From: Guptibacillus hwajinpoensis
Lineage (GTDB): Bacteria; Bacillota; Bacilli; Bacillales; Guptibacillaceae
DNA length: 64,000 nt
Assembly (NCBI RefSeq): GCF_029277305.1
Contig: NZ_CP119526.1
Strand: one strand, 5' to 3'
The position numbers were made by a program, and so were the translations under genes. Positions 34,042 to 43,392 of the stretch are shown here, piece after piece. Under the pieces are notes generated by a model. It did no database searches. It saw only the letters and a program-made list of their open reading frames with translations, and was not told the origin of the DNA. The first letter of the stretch is position 1. Every line of letters starts with the position of its first letter.

Positions 34042-35235
34042 TTAGAAATGAAGCATGTGTCCTAGCTTACCTTGCTTTGTTTTAAGATAACGTTCATTTT
34101 CTTTCTTCGATGGCATCTGTAAAGGAACACGCGCAGATACCTCAAGTCCGTACCCCGTTAATCCAGCTATTTTCCTTGGATTATTTGTGAGTAGGTTCAT
34201 TTTTGAAATTCCTAAATCTCGTAGGATTTGGGCTCCAATTCCATAATCTCTTAAATCAGGCTTGAAGCCAAGCTTCTCATTTGCTTCAACGGTATCAAAC
34301 CCTTGCTCCTGAAGTTTATATGCTTTCATTTTATTAAGAAGTCCAATGCCCCTACCTTCTTGTCTCATATATAACAAGACGCCATGACCTTCTTCTTCGA
34401 TTTGTGATAACGCTGCATGAAGCTGAGGTCCGCAGTCACAGCGATATGAACCAAAAACATCTCCTGTTAAGCATTCGGAATGAACACGGACAAGCGTTGG
34501 TTCATCGTGCAATATTTCACCTTTAATTAGAGCGATATGTTCTTTTTGATCAAGAATATTCGAATAGCCAACTGCACGAAAAGAACCAAACTCTGTTGGA
34601 AGCTCGATTTCAACTTCCTTTTTTACTAGTACATCTTTACGATTACGATACTGAATCAAATCTTTAATCGTAATCATTTTTAAATCAAATTCCTTCGCAA
34701 TCTCAGCGAGATCGGGTACACGTGCCATCTCGCCATCTTCTTTCATAATCTCACAGATAACACCTGCAGGAGCTGAACCTGATAATCTCGCTAGATCCAC
34801 TGCTGCTTCCGTATGACCAGCTCTTCTAAGAACGCCACCATCTTTTGCTATGAGTGGAAAGATATGACCAGGACGATTAAAATCAGCCGGTCCTGCATTC
34901 GGATCAATAAGTGCTTGAATCGTCGTCGCACGTTCTGCAGCTGAAATCCCCGTTGTCGTACTTGTATGATCAACGCTAACTGTAAAAGCAGTTCCATGTG
35001 AGTCAGTATTATGATCAACCATAGGACTTAACTTTAGAGCTTTTGCCCGTTCATCGGTAATTGGAGTACAAACAAGCCCTCGGCCCTTCGTAATCATGAA
35101 ATTAATTGTCTCTGGTGTAACTTTATCTGCAAGGGCAACAAAATCTCCTTCGTTCTCACGATCCTCGTCATCACATACGATAACGACTCTGCCCTGCATT
35201 AAATCATAAATGGCTTCTTCAATTGTATGAAACAT
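34042..35235 (-). CDS. ribBA: Bifunctional DHBP synthase / GTP cyclohydrolase II
   Basis: The N-terminal part (about 1-200) is 3,4-dihydroxy-2-butanone 4-phosphate synthase (DDEDRENEGDF, RAGHTEAAVDLARL). The C-terminal part (about 205-397) is GTP cyclohydrolase II with zinc cysteines (HSECLTGDVFGSYRCDCG) and RQEGRGIGL. Both feed riboflavin synthesis. The 397-residue length matches B. subtilis RibA. I chose the ATG at 35235 because AGGAGGG precedes it; the longer open frame to 35322 runs back through the end of ribE. Confidence 0.95.
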   Translation of the reverse strand: MFHTIEEAIYDLMQGRVVIVCDDEDRENEGDFVALADKVTPETINFMITKGRGLVCTPITDERAKALKLSPMVDHNTDSHGTAFTVSVDHTSTTTGISAAERATTIQALIDPNAGPADFNRPGHIFPLIAKDGGVLRRAGHTEAAVDLARLSGSAPAGVICEIMKEDGEMARVPDLAEIAKEFDLKMITIKDLIQYRNRKDVLVKKEVEIELPTEFGSFRAVGYSNILDQKEHIALIKGEILHDEPTLVRVHSECLTGDVFGSYRCDCGPQLHAALSQIEEEGHGVLLYMRQEGRGIGLLNKMKAYKLQEQGFDTVEANEKLGFKPDLRDYGIGAQILRDLGISKMNLLTNNPRKIAGLTGYGLEVSARVPLQMPSKKENERYLKTKQGKLGHMLHF

Positions 35236-35257
35236 GTCTGACCCTCCTGTTACCTCA

Positions 35258-35911
35258 TTATTTAAATCCATGGTCTTCATAGAATTGGCTACCAAGTGAA
35301 GCAGGTTCTGACTTAGATCCATTCCTTTGATCTAAGTACTTCATAATGTATTTACCGAGCATGTCGCATTCGATATTTACTAAATCCCCAACGCGTTTTC
35401 GACCAAGAACCGTCTCTTCAACTGTATGTGGAATAAGTGAGATCGTTAGAGAATGATCACCTATCCCAAAGACGGTCAAACTTGTCCCATCAATTGAAAC
35501 CGATCCTTTTTCTACAAAATAAATGAGAAGGTCCCTCGAAATGGAAATGTCGTAATAAACTGCGTTTTCAACCTTTTCCACACGAGTGATTTCACCTACT
35601 CCATCCACATGACCAGATACAAAATGGCCTCCAAAACGACCATTAGCTGCCATAGCCCTCTCTAGGTTAATAGAAGAATTAGGTCCAAGGTGACGGAGCG
35701 CAGTCGATTTAAACGTTTCAGGCATAATGTCTACTGTAAAAGTAGAATCTGTAAATGACGTTACTGTTAAACATACCCCATTAATGGAAATGCTATCTCC
35801 TAAATGCACGTCTTTTAAAACGGTAGAAGCAGCAATTTGCATAACAATGGATTCGCCAGCTTGCTGTACACTTTCTACTCTACCTATTTCTTCAACGATC
35901 CCTGTAAACAT
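35258..35911 (-). CDS. ribE: Riboflavin synthase alpha chain
   Basis: Dismutates two lumazine molecules to riboflavin. The 217-residue protein starts MFTGIVEEIG and has the two internally repeated lumazine-binding barrels, each with a SVSIDGTSLTV or SISINGVCLTV element (about 45-60 and 140-155). Start and stop overlap ribD as TAATG. Confidence 0.95.
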   Translation of the reverse strand: MFTGIVEEIGRVESVQQAGESIVMQIAASTVLKDVHLGDSISINGVCLTVTSFTDSTFTVDIMPETFKSTALRHLGPNSSINLERAMAANGRFGGHFVSGHVDGVGEITRVEKVENAVYYDISISRDLLIYFVEKGSVSIDGTSLTVFGIGDHSLTISLIPHTVEETVLGRKRVGDLVNIECDMLGKYIMKYLDQRNGSKSEPASLGSQFYEDHGFK

Positions 35912-36996
35912 TATGCATTCTCCTTTCGTGTTGCAATCACTCTAATGTCTTGTCCAATTTGTTCGACACTCTCAATCGTTAGGTTAACTGCATCACTCAT
36001 CATTGAGAACCCGTCTGCTCCAAATGAAGTTGGTGCATCTCTCCCCCCGATTAACTTAGGAGCAAAGTATGTAATAACCTGCTGAAAGTGGGATCCTTCA
36101 AGAAAACTTCCGTGAATTTCTGAGCCGCCTTCTACGAATAGCGATGTAATGTTACGCTTCCCTAGAAGGTCGAGCACTTCATCTATTAAAATTGAGTTCT
36201 GTGATACTTCTATTACGTGAACGTGCTTCTGAAAGGTACGATCATTTTTCTTTACTGCATCTTTCGTTGTCACGATCCACGTTTCAACAGAATCATCAGT
36301 AAGTACCATTGAATCGGTTGGAATTCTAAGGTGATGATCAAGCACAACCCTAATTGGTGACAACCCCTCTCCATATCTTGTGGTTAACGAAGGATTGTCA
36401 GAGATCACTGTACCGACACCTACGAGAATAGCGTCGTGAAGATGACGAAGAGAATGGACATCTTTTCTTGCTTCCTCTCCCGTAATCCATTTACTATCTC
36501 TATTTCTAGTGGCTATTTTACCATCAAGTGTAGTAGCAGATTTCAGCGTTACAAAAGGTCGTTTATTGGTTATGGAATGAAAAAACATTTTATTAAGCCC
36601 CAATGCTTCTTCTTCTCCAAGACCTATCTCAACAGTTACGCCTGCATCCCTTAGTTTCGCCACACCACCTCCCGATACAAGAGGATTTGGATCCTGACTC
36701 GCAATATATACAGTTTTGATTCCCGCTTCAATGAGAGCATCTGCACATGGAGGCGTTCGCCCATGGTGACTACATGGTTCAAGTGTAACGTAAGCCGTTC
36801 CACCACTGGCTTCCTTCCCAGCCATTCTTAGGGCATGTACTTCAGCATGGCCTTCCCCAGCTCTTAAATGTGCTCCCATACCAACGATACGACCCTCATT
36901 AACAATGATTGCGCCAACGGCTGGATTAGGATTTGTCTGACCAAGAGTCGCACTAGCCATACTGATTGCAGTTCTCATATAATCCAAATGCTTCAT
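35911..36996 (-). CDS. ribD: Bifunctional deaminase/reductase RibD
   Basis: First gene of the rib operon. The N-terminal deaminase domain (1-145) has the zinc site HAEVHA and PCSHHGRTPPC. The C-terminal reductase domain (146-361) begins RPFVTLKSATTLDGKIA. It carries out the second and third steps of riboflavin synthesis. The ATG follows AGGAGACG and lies downstream of the FMN riboswitch and its terminator. Confidence 0.96.
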   Translation of the reverse strand: MKHLDYMRTAISMASATLGQTNPNPAVGAIIVNEGRIVGMGAHLRAGEGHAEVHALRMAGKEASGGTAYVTLEPCSHHGRTPPCADALIEAGIKTVYIASQDPNPLVSGGGVAKLRDAGVTVEIGLGEEEALGLNKMFFHSITNKRPFVTLKSATTLDGKIATRNRDSKWITGEEARKDVHSLRHLHDAILVGVGTVISDNPSLTTRYGEGLSPIRVVLDHHLRIPTDSMVLTDDSVETWIVTTKDAVKKNDRTFQKHVHVIEVSQNSILIDEVLDLLGKRNITSLFVEGGSEIHGSFLEGSHFQQVITYFAPKLIGGRDAPTSFGADGFSMMSDAVNLTIESVEQIGQDIRVIATRKENA

Positions 36997-37044
36997 AACA
37001 ATCGTCTCCTATATTACTCTCCCGTTTATGGTAAAGAGAAAGAC

Positions 37045-37082
37045 ACAAAAAAAGCCTCCCAAACCATTGTCAGGGAGGTAAA
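37045..37082 (-). terminator. Riboswitch-controlled terminator of the rib operon
   Basis: On the minus strand CCTCCC/GGGAGG with a 12-base loop and CTTTTTTT, between the FMN aptamer and ribD. A separate perfect 11-bp stem CCTTTTGAATC/GATTCAAAAGG (37101-37125) lies between this terminator and the aptamer. Confidence 0.85.
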
Positions 37083-37138
37083 AAGCATATGCCAAATAAG
37101 CCTTTTGAATCTATGATTCAAAAGGAAATATGGTAACT

Positions 37139-37285
37139 TTTTCCTTCTCCCATCCAGACTATACTGTCGGTTCTGGTTTCTCACCAGATCCACCGTTTGC
37201 TTCTGCAACCGGGTCACGGACTTAGCTAGCGTTAACGCCAGTCATCACCGCCGGTTGGGACTTTCACCCGACCCCGAAGGAAAGT
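37139..37285 (-). ncRNA. FMN riboswitch (RFN element) of ribD operon
   Basis: Minus-strand aptamer with the classic blocks: CTTCGGGGTCGGGTG at the 5' side, CCCAACCGGCGGT, AGTCCGTGACCCG, GGTGGATCTGGTGAGAA and the closing GATGGGAGAAGG. FMN binding should favour the terminator at 37045-37082 and shut off riboflavin synthesis. Only about 25 bases separate it from the ppiB stop codon, leaving no room for a dedicated promoter between the two. Confidence 0.96.
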
Positions 37286-37309
37286 TTTTAGTTTTAATTT
37301 AAGGAAGAA

Positions 37310-37747
37310 CTATTCTTCGTCCCACACCTTAACTTCTTTCATTACGTCACCTTGCTTAATGCGAAGAACTGTATCCATTCCGTCAGTTACTTGACCGAAA
37401 ACAGTATGCACGCCGTCAAGATGAGGCTGTGGTTCATGAACAAGGAAGAATTGGCTACCGCCAGTATTCTTTCCAGCATGTGCCATAGAAAGAGAACCTG
37501 CTTTATGCTTATGAGGGTTTCCTTCAGTTTCACAGTCAATTGTGTAACCAGGACCGCCCATACCAGAACCTGTTGGGTCTCCACCCTGCGCAACAAAACC
37601 AGGAATAACGCGGTGGAAGTTCACTCCATTATAGAACCCTTCGTTTGCAAGCTTTTCAAAGTTAGCTACTGTGTTAGGTGCTTCTTCTGGGAAGAATTCA
37701 ATTTGAATTACTTCGCCGTTTTCAAATGCAATTGTACCTTTTTTCAT
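37310..37747 (-). CDS. ppiB: Peptidyl-prolyl cis-trans isomerase B (cyclophilin)
   Basis: Cytoplasmic cyclophilin of 145 residues, matching B. subtilis PpiB (143). Active-site segments FHRVIPGFVAQGGDP and SQFF are present. The ATG at 37747 follows GGAGGATATACGA; a longer frame to 37792 lacks support. It sits between lysA and the rib operon in the usual order, and its transcript may continue into the FMN riboswitch. Confidence 0.95.
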   Translation of the reverse strand: MKKGTIAFENGEVIQIEFFPEEAPNTVANFEKLANEGFYNGVNFHRVIPGFVAQGGDPTGSGMGGPGYTIDCETEGNPHKHKAGSLSMAHAGKNTGGSQFFLVHEPQPHLDGVHTVFGQVTDGMDTVLRIKQGDVMKEVKVWDEE

Positions 37748-37839
37748 TCGTATATCCTCCTGCATAAACAATTTTCTTAAAAGCTCCTTCATTATAGCAT
37801 AGACTATAGAACATCCATATCATTTCTACTTATCAAATG

Positions 37840-39159
37840 TTATTTTGAAATAATCGCTTGTTTGAGTGGCATATCATGACGGATTAAATCTTCGTATGAT
37901 TCTCTTCTTACGACGAGACTCACTTCACCATTTTCAACAAAAACGACAGCCGGCCTAGGGAGTCGATTATAATTGTTTGCCATTGAATACCCATATGCTC
38001 CTGTTGAGAAAACCGCCATCGTATCTCCAGCTATGGCTCGCTGCAATTCACAATCCCAAATGAGCATATCACCTGATTCACAACACTTTCCTGCAACCGA
38101 ATAAAGGTGATCACTTGGTTCATACATCCGATTGGCAATTGTTGCTTCATATTTCGCCTGATAAAGTGCTGGACGGAGGTTATCACTCATACCTCCATCG
38201 ACAGCTAAGTAATTTCTAAGCTCAGGAACCTGTTTATGTGAACCAACCGTATAAAGTGTAATCCCAGCTTCTCCTACAAGAGAGCGCCCTGGTTCAATCC
38301 AAATTTCTGGCATTCTCATACCCGCGGTCATTTGACTTTTAACGGTTTTGATCATTGCGTTTATATAGTTTTCTACCGGTAATGGCTCATCATCAGATGT
38401 ATATCGAATTCCAAATCCACCACCAAGGTTAAGAACTTCAGGTTGAAATCCGAAAGATTCATACCATTTTGAAAGATAACTATAAATTTTTTCGATCGCC
38501 ATTACAAATCCAGTCGTTTCAAAGATTTGAGACCCTATATGACAATGAAGACCTAACAGATGAACTTGATTCATTCCATTGGCAGATTGAATGGCTTTCT
38601 CTACCTGACCACTTTGCAAGTCAAATCCGAATTTCGAATCCTCTTGACCTGTCAAAATATAATCATGTGTATGTGCTTCTATTCCCGGAGTAATACGTAA
38701 CAATACATTTGCTCGAACACCTTTTTCTTCTGCAAGCTGCTCAAGCAATGTTAACTCGTAGAAATTATCAACAACAAAGCAGCCAATCTCGGCATCTAAC
38801 GCCATGCGAATTTCAGCTTCACTTTTGTTATTACCATGAAAATGAATGCGATCGACAGGAAAACCAGCCTGAAGAGCAGTATATAGCTCTCCTCCAGAAA
38901 CAACATCAAGACTTAAGCCTTCTTCTTCCGCTAGCTGGATCATTGCTACACAAGAGAACGCCTTACTTGCGTATGCTACCTGATAATTTAATTCTTCTCT
39001 TTCAAAAGCGCTTCGAAACGCTCTCGCTTTCTCTCTAATCATTGAGACATCATATACATACAATGCAGTCCCAAACTTCTTCGCCAATTGAACGGTATCT
39101 ACCCCTCCAATTGTTAAATGTCCATTTTCCGAAATCGTTGATGTTCCATATAGGTTCAC
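37840..39159 (-). CDS. lysA: Diaminopimelate decarboxylase
   Basis: PLP enzyme of 439 residues for the last step of lysine synthesis. Pyridoxal lysine Lys66 in YASKAFSC, the HCHIGSQI and GGGFGIRY motifs, and the C-terminal CCESGD and GAYGYSMANNYN blocks are all present. The start codon is GTG, with AGAGGGGAG ahead. It lies downstream of a lysine riboswitch, so it is probably repressed by lysine through termination. Confidence 0.96.
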   Translation of the reverse strand: MNLYGTSTISENGHLTIGGVDTVQLAKKFGTALYVYDVSMIREKARAFRSAFEREELNYQVAYASKAFSCVAMIQLAEEEGLSLDVVSGGELYTALQAGFPVDRIHFHGNNKSEAEIRMALDAEIGCFVVDNFYELTLLEQLAEEKGVRANVLLRITPGIEAHTHDYILTGQEDSKFGFDLQSGQVEKAIQSANGMNQVHLLGLHCHIGSQIFETTGFVMAIEKIYSYLSKWYESFGFQPEVLNLGGGFGIRYTSDDEPLPVENYINAMIKTVKSQMTAGMRMPEIWIEPGRSLVGEAGITLYTVGSHKQVPELRNYLAVDGGMSDNLRPALYQAKYEATIANRMYEPSDHLYSVAGKCCESGDMLIWDCELQRAIAGDTMAVFSTGAYGYSMANNYNRLPRPAVVFVENGEVSLVVRRESYEDLIRHDMPLKQAIISK

Positions 39160-39209
39160 ATCGTTCTCCCCTCTCGCTTATAAATTATGCGAGCACCCTC
39201 CATACAATA

Positions 39210-39445
39210 AGAAAAACAGCCAACTATAGATACATTGGCTGTTTTCTCCGTATCCTCACGAGTTGGATTAGCTCACCACTGAAAGATATCCATCTAACAG
39301 TGACAGTCTGCAGCCTATTCAGCAGCAGCCCAGCAAGAAAAGGTTGGTCCTTTATCCCACTTCGGCAAATTGACCTTTCAGATATCTTCTTCGCAATCCA
39401 TTATATGCTCAGATACCTTACTCATTCGTTTTGCGCCTCTATCCC
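39210..39445 (-). ncRNA. Lysine riboswitch (L box) with terminator, upstream of lysA
   Basis: Fills most of the 336-base gap between spoVAF and lysA. Minus-strand aptamer blocks: GATAGAGGCGCAAAA, GAAAGGTCAATTTGCCGAAG and GGATAAAGGACC. The expression platform ends in an intrinsic terminator AAAACAGCCAA/TTGGCTGTTTT (39213-39245) before the lysA ribosome binding site. Confidence 0.94.
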
Positions 39446-39495
39446 CATTACTTTAAATGAGGTCTATTCTATTAAGAAATAAATTACCACATATT

Positions 39496-40989
39496 TTAGG
39501 ATTCAGCAAGTGGTTTGTCCCGTTGCTTGCTCTTGTTTTGAGGTTCTGTAATACTCGGGCGCAGCTTTGTTAGTGGGACGGATACACGTATAAGCACTTG
39601 AATGAATGCTTTCGGATTAAATGGGATAAACGGCCACATGTATGGTGTGTTGAGAGGCCTCAAACTAACTAGAAAGAGAATAACCGCCGTTACTCCTACA
39701 ATATATCCTGGAACTCCGAAAAAGTAGACACTAAAGAGCAGCACTAACCTTATCAGTTTATTTGCGATAGCTAGTTCGTAACTTGGAGTTGCAAAAGATC
39801 CTACCGCAGCGATTGAGACATATAGAATGACTTCAGGTACAAATAATCCAACATCTATCGCAATCTGACCTATTAATACAGCAGCAATAAGCCCCATTGC
39901 AGTTGATAAAGGAGTAGGTGTATGAATAGCCGCCATCCTCAAGGTTTCAATACCGATCTCAGCAAGGATAATCTGAAGAAAAATAGGAACATTTGATTTG
40001 TCGTTCGGACCAATAAAATCAATCGTCTTTGGAAGCAACTCAGGTTGGTCGACGACTAATAACCATAATGGTAACAACAAGAGTGCAGCAAGCATGCCCC
40101 CAAATCGAACCCACCGAAGAAACGCACCCGGAAGAGGCGCTTCACGATATTCTTCTGCATGTTGCACATGATGAAAGAAGGTTGTTGGTGTTATGATTAC
40201 GCTTGGAGAAGTATCTACAATTATGAGAACATGTCCTTCTAATAAGTGAGAAGCTGCTACATCAGGTCGTTCAGTGTACCTAACTAATGGAAATGGATTG
40301 GCAGCCTGATGAACAAGAAATTCTTCAACTGTTTTATCTGCCATTGGTATACCGTCGATGTTAATTTCTTCGAGTTTCTTCTTTATTATTTCAATCAAAT
40401 TCGGATTGGCTACATCCTGTATATACGTAATACAAACGTCTGTCTTAGAACGCTCACCTATCTGAAAGATTTCGTTACGTAATCTTCCATCTCTAATTCT
40501 ACGTCTCGTTAAAGCGGTATTTTCAATAATATTTTCAGTATAACCATCTCTTGATCCCCGGATAACTTTCTCAGTGTCTGGTTCTTGAGGTGTTCTACCT
40601 GGGTACTTTCGAACATCTATAATAAATGCTTGCTCTTCGCCTTCCATAAAAACAGCAATTAACCCTGATAGTACCTGATCGACCACTTCATCAAACGTTT
40701 CAACCACACTAACCTGCTGATGAGGTAAATGATTATGAATGACTTGTTCGAGTTTTACAGTTAGTCTGTGGTGGTCATCAATAAACATCAACTCACGCAT
40801 GATTTCAACGATAATTGAGGTATCACAAAGACCCGTACAATAATAAAATTGGATTTCTTTGTTTAAAATCTTTAATTTACGAACCCCAACGTCAAAACTT
40901 TTACCTATCCCAATTGATTTCGATAGAAACTCTTCATTTTCCTTAATTTTTTTAAATATTTTCTGTTTGTTATCGATCTTGGATGTCAT
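39496..40989 (-). CDS. spoVAF: Stage V sporulation protein AF
   Basis: Membrane protein of 497 residues related to the GerA A-subunit family. The N-terminal soluble domain (about 1-290) is followed by about four transmembrane segments (about 295-445) and ends in a hydrophilic tail. In Bacillus it is part of the spoVA operon and assists germination. The ATG at 40989 follows AAAGGAG; the frame extends to 41019 without a better site. It overlaps the spoVAEa stop by 20 bases. Confidence 0.94.
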   Translation of the reverse strand: MTSKIDNKQKIFKKIKENEEFLSKSIGIGKSFDVGVRKLKILNKEIQFYYCTGLCDTSIIVEIMRELMFIDDHHRLTVKLEQVIHNHLPHQQVSVVETFDEVVDQVLSGLIAVFMEGEEQAFIIDVRKYPGRTPQEPDTEKVIRGSRDGYTENIIENTALTRRRIRDGRLRNEIFQIGERSKTDVCITYIQDVANPNLIEIIKKKLEEINIDGIPMADKTVEEFLVHQAANPFPLVRYTERPDVAASHLLEGHVLIIVDTSPSVIITPTTFFHHVQHAEEYREAPLPGAFLRWVRFGGMLAALLLLPLWLLVVDQPELLPKTIDFIGPNDKSNVPIFLQIILAEIGIETLRMAAIHTPTPLSTAMGLIAAVLIGQIAIDVGLFVPEVILYVSIAAVGSFATPSYELAIANKLIRLVLLFSVYFFGVPGYIVGVTAVILFLVSLRPLNTPYMWPFIPFNPKAFIQVLIRVSVPLTKLRPSITEPQNKSKQRDKPLAES

Positions 40990-41551
40990 TAAAACCGCTC
41001 CTTTCGAGCAGAATTTCAACAGCTTTTAACGTAATTGGAGAACCGACTGCTGGATCATCAATCCCAGACATTTTACCTATATCTCCAACTCCAACAATAA
41101 TAGGGATATTTAACCGATCTAGAATGGATACCGTATCTCCATCTATTCTTCCAGCCTCCATATCAGCGAAGCCATTTTTATCCACTCCATAATGAGTGAG
41201 CTCTCCAGTTCGGTCAATTGACACGTCCACTCTTGTCCACTCAGAAAAGTGTGTTCTTGAAGCAACCGCTATCGCTCCAAGGACTTCAATATCCTCTTCT
41301 TCTGCTACAGCTTGCATGGCAAGTTCTCCATATCCTTCACCAGGGAAGCCACTATCATCAAACATGACGAAAACTGGATCATGAGGTGTTTGATGAATGA
41401 GAGACACAATTTCATAACCAGCGAGCGGGCTAGGATTCCCTGCTGACTGGCTAATGCACCTACCCCCAATATCATTAGCTACCTTTTCTATTGCCTTTTG
41501 TGCATAGAGATCACCGTCGGTTACGAATACAACCCGCCGCTTTTTATTCAT
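40970..41551 (-). CDS. spoVAEa: Stage V sporulation protein AEA
   Basis: Soluble 193-residue protein (MNKKRRVVFVTDGDLYAQKA...) matching SpoVAEa in length and position. It lies between spoVAEb and spoVAF, with five bases to the former. It belongs to the SpoVA dipicolinic acid channel operon, but the role of this soluble member is not settled. Confidence 0.9.
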   Translation of the reverse strand: MNKKRRVVFVTDGDLYAQKAIEKVANDIGGRCISQSAGNPSPLAGYEIVSLIHQTPHDPVFVMFDDSGFPGEGYGELAMQAVAEEEDIEVLGAIAVASRTHFSEWTRVDVSIDRTGELTHYGVDKNGFADMEAGRIDGDTVSILDRLNIPIIVGVGDIGKMSGIDDPAVGSPITLKAVEILLERSGFNDIQDR

Positions 41552-41556
41552 TTATC

Positions 41557-41907
41557 TCACCCCTTTGGTTTAAATAATATTGCTACGATAAATCCAAAAA
41601 CAATTGCTGAGGATATACCTGCTGAAGTTAGTTTAAAAATCCCCATTGCAATGCCTATAAATCCATGTTCCTCTCCTTGTTGCATTGCTCCATGTAGCAA
41701 TGAATGTCCAAAGCTTGTGATTGGCACGGTTGCTCCTGCTCCAGCAAACTCAATTAATCGATCATAAATTCCAAATCCATCAAGTACAGCACCGATTACA
41801 ACAAATGTAGACATAACGTGTGCAGGTGTTAATTTAAAAATATCTAGAAGAAGTTGTCCAACAACACAAATGGCTCCACCAACGGCAAAGGCTATAAAAT
41901 ATTCCAT
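41557..41907 (-). CDS. spoVAEb: Stage V sporulation protein AEB
   Basis: Small integral membrane protein of 116 residues with four or so hydrophobic segments and the paired motif FAGAGATVPITSFGHSLLHGA, shared with SpoVAC. SpoVAC and SpoVAEb are thought to form the membrane part of the dipicolinic acid channel. Overlaps the spoVAD stop as TAATG. Confidence 0.93.
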   Translation of the reverse strand: MEYFIAFAVGGAICVVGQLLLDIFKLTPAHVMSTFVVIGAVLDGFGIYDRLIEFAGAGATVPITSFGHSLLHGAMQQGEEHGFIGIAMGIFKLTSAGISSAIVFGFIVAILFKPKG

Positions 41908-42920
41908 TAGCTAACACCTCCAACTCGCTCAAACACAACTGCATGCGCTATAGCAGGCATGCTCTCTTTTTGTTGAATCATAACCGGGCTGTGGAGACAT
42001 CCCGTTGCAGTAACAAGTATTTTGTTATACATGCCCTTTCTTAATAAATCAATTAAATGCCCATACGTTACAACGGCAGAACAAGCACAGCCGCTTCCAC
42101 CAGCAAACACTTCCTTTTGATCCGGTCGATAGATCATTAACCCACAATCATTATGATTATTTGTTATATCAAACCCTTTCTCTAGCAGCAATTCTCTCAG
42201 TATAGGCGAACCCACAGATGAAAGATCCCCTGTTACGATCAGGTCATAATCAGTTGGTTTCACAGCTAAATCAGAAAAATGCGCTGCGAGAGTATCTGCG
42301 GCTGCAGGTGCCATGGCAGAACCCATATCGAATGGATCTTTTATTCCCCAATCAACAACCTTACCGATTGTAGCTGCAGATATTCTAATATCCGAAACCT
42401 CTCGACCAATTAATGCTGCTCCAGCTCCAGTTACTGTTGCAGTGGCCGTTCCGGGCTTCTGTCCACCGTATTCAGTCGGATAACGGAACTGGCGCTCAGC
42501 TGTTGCATTATGACTACTTACACCTGCTATTGCATAATTAACAAATTTCCCTTCAACTAGTGAGGAAGCGACCGCTAGAGATTCCATTGAAGAGGAACAA
42601 GCACCGAAAACCCCTAAAAATGGAATTTGATTTGTTCTTGCATTATAAGTCGCGCTTACGATTTGATTTAATAAGTCACCTGCTACAAAAACATCTACTT
42701 GATCCTGTGTCATTCCCTTCTTTTTCAAGCAGTTGTTAACAGCATCTTCAAGCAATTTACGTTCAGCAAGCTCCCAATTATCCTCATCGCAGTGAAGGTT
42801 TTGATACGTAACATCAAATTGATCTCCGAAAGGACCTTCTGCTTCTTTAGGACCCACAGCAGTCCCCACAGACTGTAAATATACGTTTGAGAATTTCCAC
42901 GATTGATTACCTAGCTTCAT
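41907..42920 (-). CDS. spoVAD: Stage V sporulation protein AD
   Basis: Soluble 337-residue protein with a thiolase-like fold that binds dipicolinic acid in Bacillus. Landmarks are the Cys-rich active-site-like segments GVFGACSSSMESLA and GGSGCACSAVVTYG. Part of the SpoVA channel complex on the inner spore membrane. Confidence 0.95.
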   Translation of the reverse strand: MKLGNQSWKFSNVYLQSVGTAVGPKEAEGPFGDQFDVTYQNLHCDEDNWELAERKLLEDAVNNCLKKKGMTQDQVDVFVAGDLLNQIVSATYNARTNQIPFLGVFGACSSSMESLAVASSLVEGKFVNYAIAGVSSHNATAERQFRYPTEYGGQKPGTATATVTGAGAALIGREVSDIRISAATIGKVVDWGIKDPFDMGSAMAPAAADTLAAHFSDLAVKPTDYDLIVTGDLSSVGSPILRELLLEKGFDITNNHNDCGLMIYRPDQKEVFAGGSGCACSAVVTYGHLIDLLRKGMYNKILVTATGCLHSPVMIQQKESMPAIAHAVVFERVGGVS

Positions 42921-42933
42921 CTATGATCTCTCC

Positions 42934-43392
42934 TTAAAACAAGGCTTTAAAAATCATTCTAACCATTCCTACAATATAAGCGGCAACAACTCCAAATACG
43001 ATTACAGAACCAGCTAGCTTGAACATATTTGATGCAATTCCAAGCACAATCCCTTCGCTTTTATGTTCTAATGCAGCGCTAGTTATGGAATTAGCAAAAC
43101 CAGTAACAGGAACGGCCGATCCAGCACCAGCAAACTGACCAAGTTTGTCATACCATCCAAAAGCGGTCAAAAGCGCTGCAAATAGAATTAACGTAGCGAC
43201 TGTAGGGTTTCCTGCTGTTTCTTTTGAAAAGTCAAATACATTCATATAGAAATTCTGAATCCCTTGCCCCAACATGCAAATGAGTCCCCCAACAACAAAA
43301 GCCTTTAGACAATTAAATACGTAAGGCGGTTTCGGTTGATAAGGTTTGATGTTGTCCTTATACTGCCCCTGATCATTAAGTGATTTAGACAT
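42934..43392 (-). CDS. spoVAC: Stage V sporulation protein AC
   Basis: Membrane protein of 152 residues with four hydrophobic segments and the motif FAGAGSAVPVTGFANSITSAALEHKSEG. In B. subtilis SpoVAC behaves as a mechanosensitive channel-like component. The ATG at 43392 follows GGAGGAGC and overlaps the spoVAB stop as TAATG; the frame extends to 43425 without a better site. Confidence 0.94.
   Translation of the reverse strand: MSKSLNDQGQYKDNIKPYQPKPPYVFNCLKAFVVGGLICMLGQGIQNFYMNVFDFSKETAGNPTVATLILFAALLTAFGWYDKLGQFAGAGSAVPVTGFANSITSAALEHKSEGIVLGIASNMFKLAGSVIVFGVVAAYIVGMVRMIFKALF

Noticed and set aside
37026..37217. Open frame of 63 codons on the minus strand upstream of ribD
   Set aside because: It crosses the FMN aptamer and its terminator and has no ribosome binding site.
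39042..39482. Open frame of 146 codons on the plus strand
   Set aside because: Antisense to the lysine riboswitch and the lysA start; the riboswitch explains this sequence.
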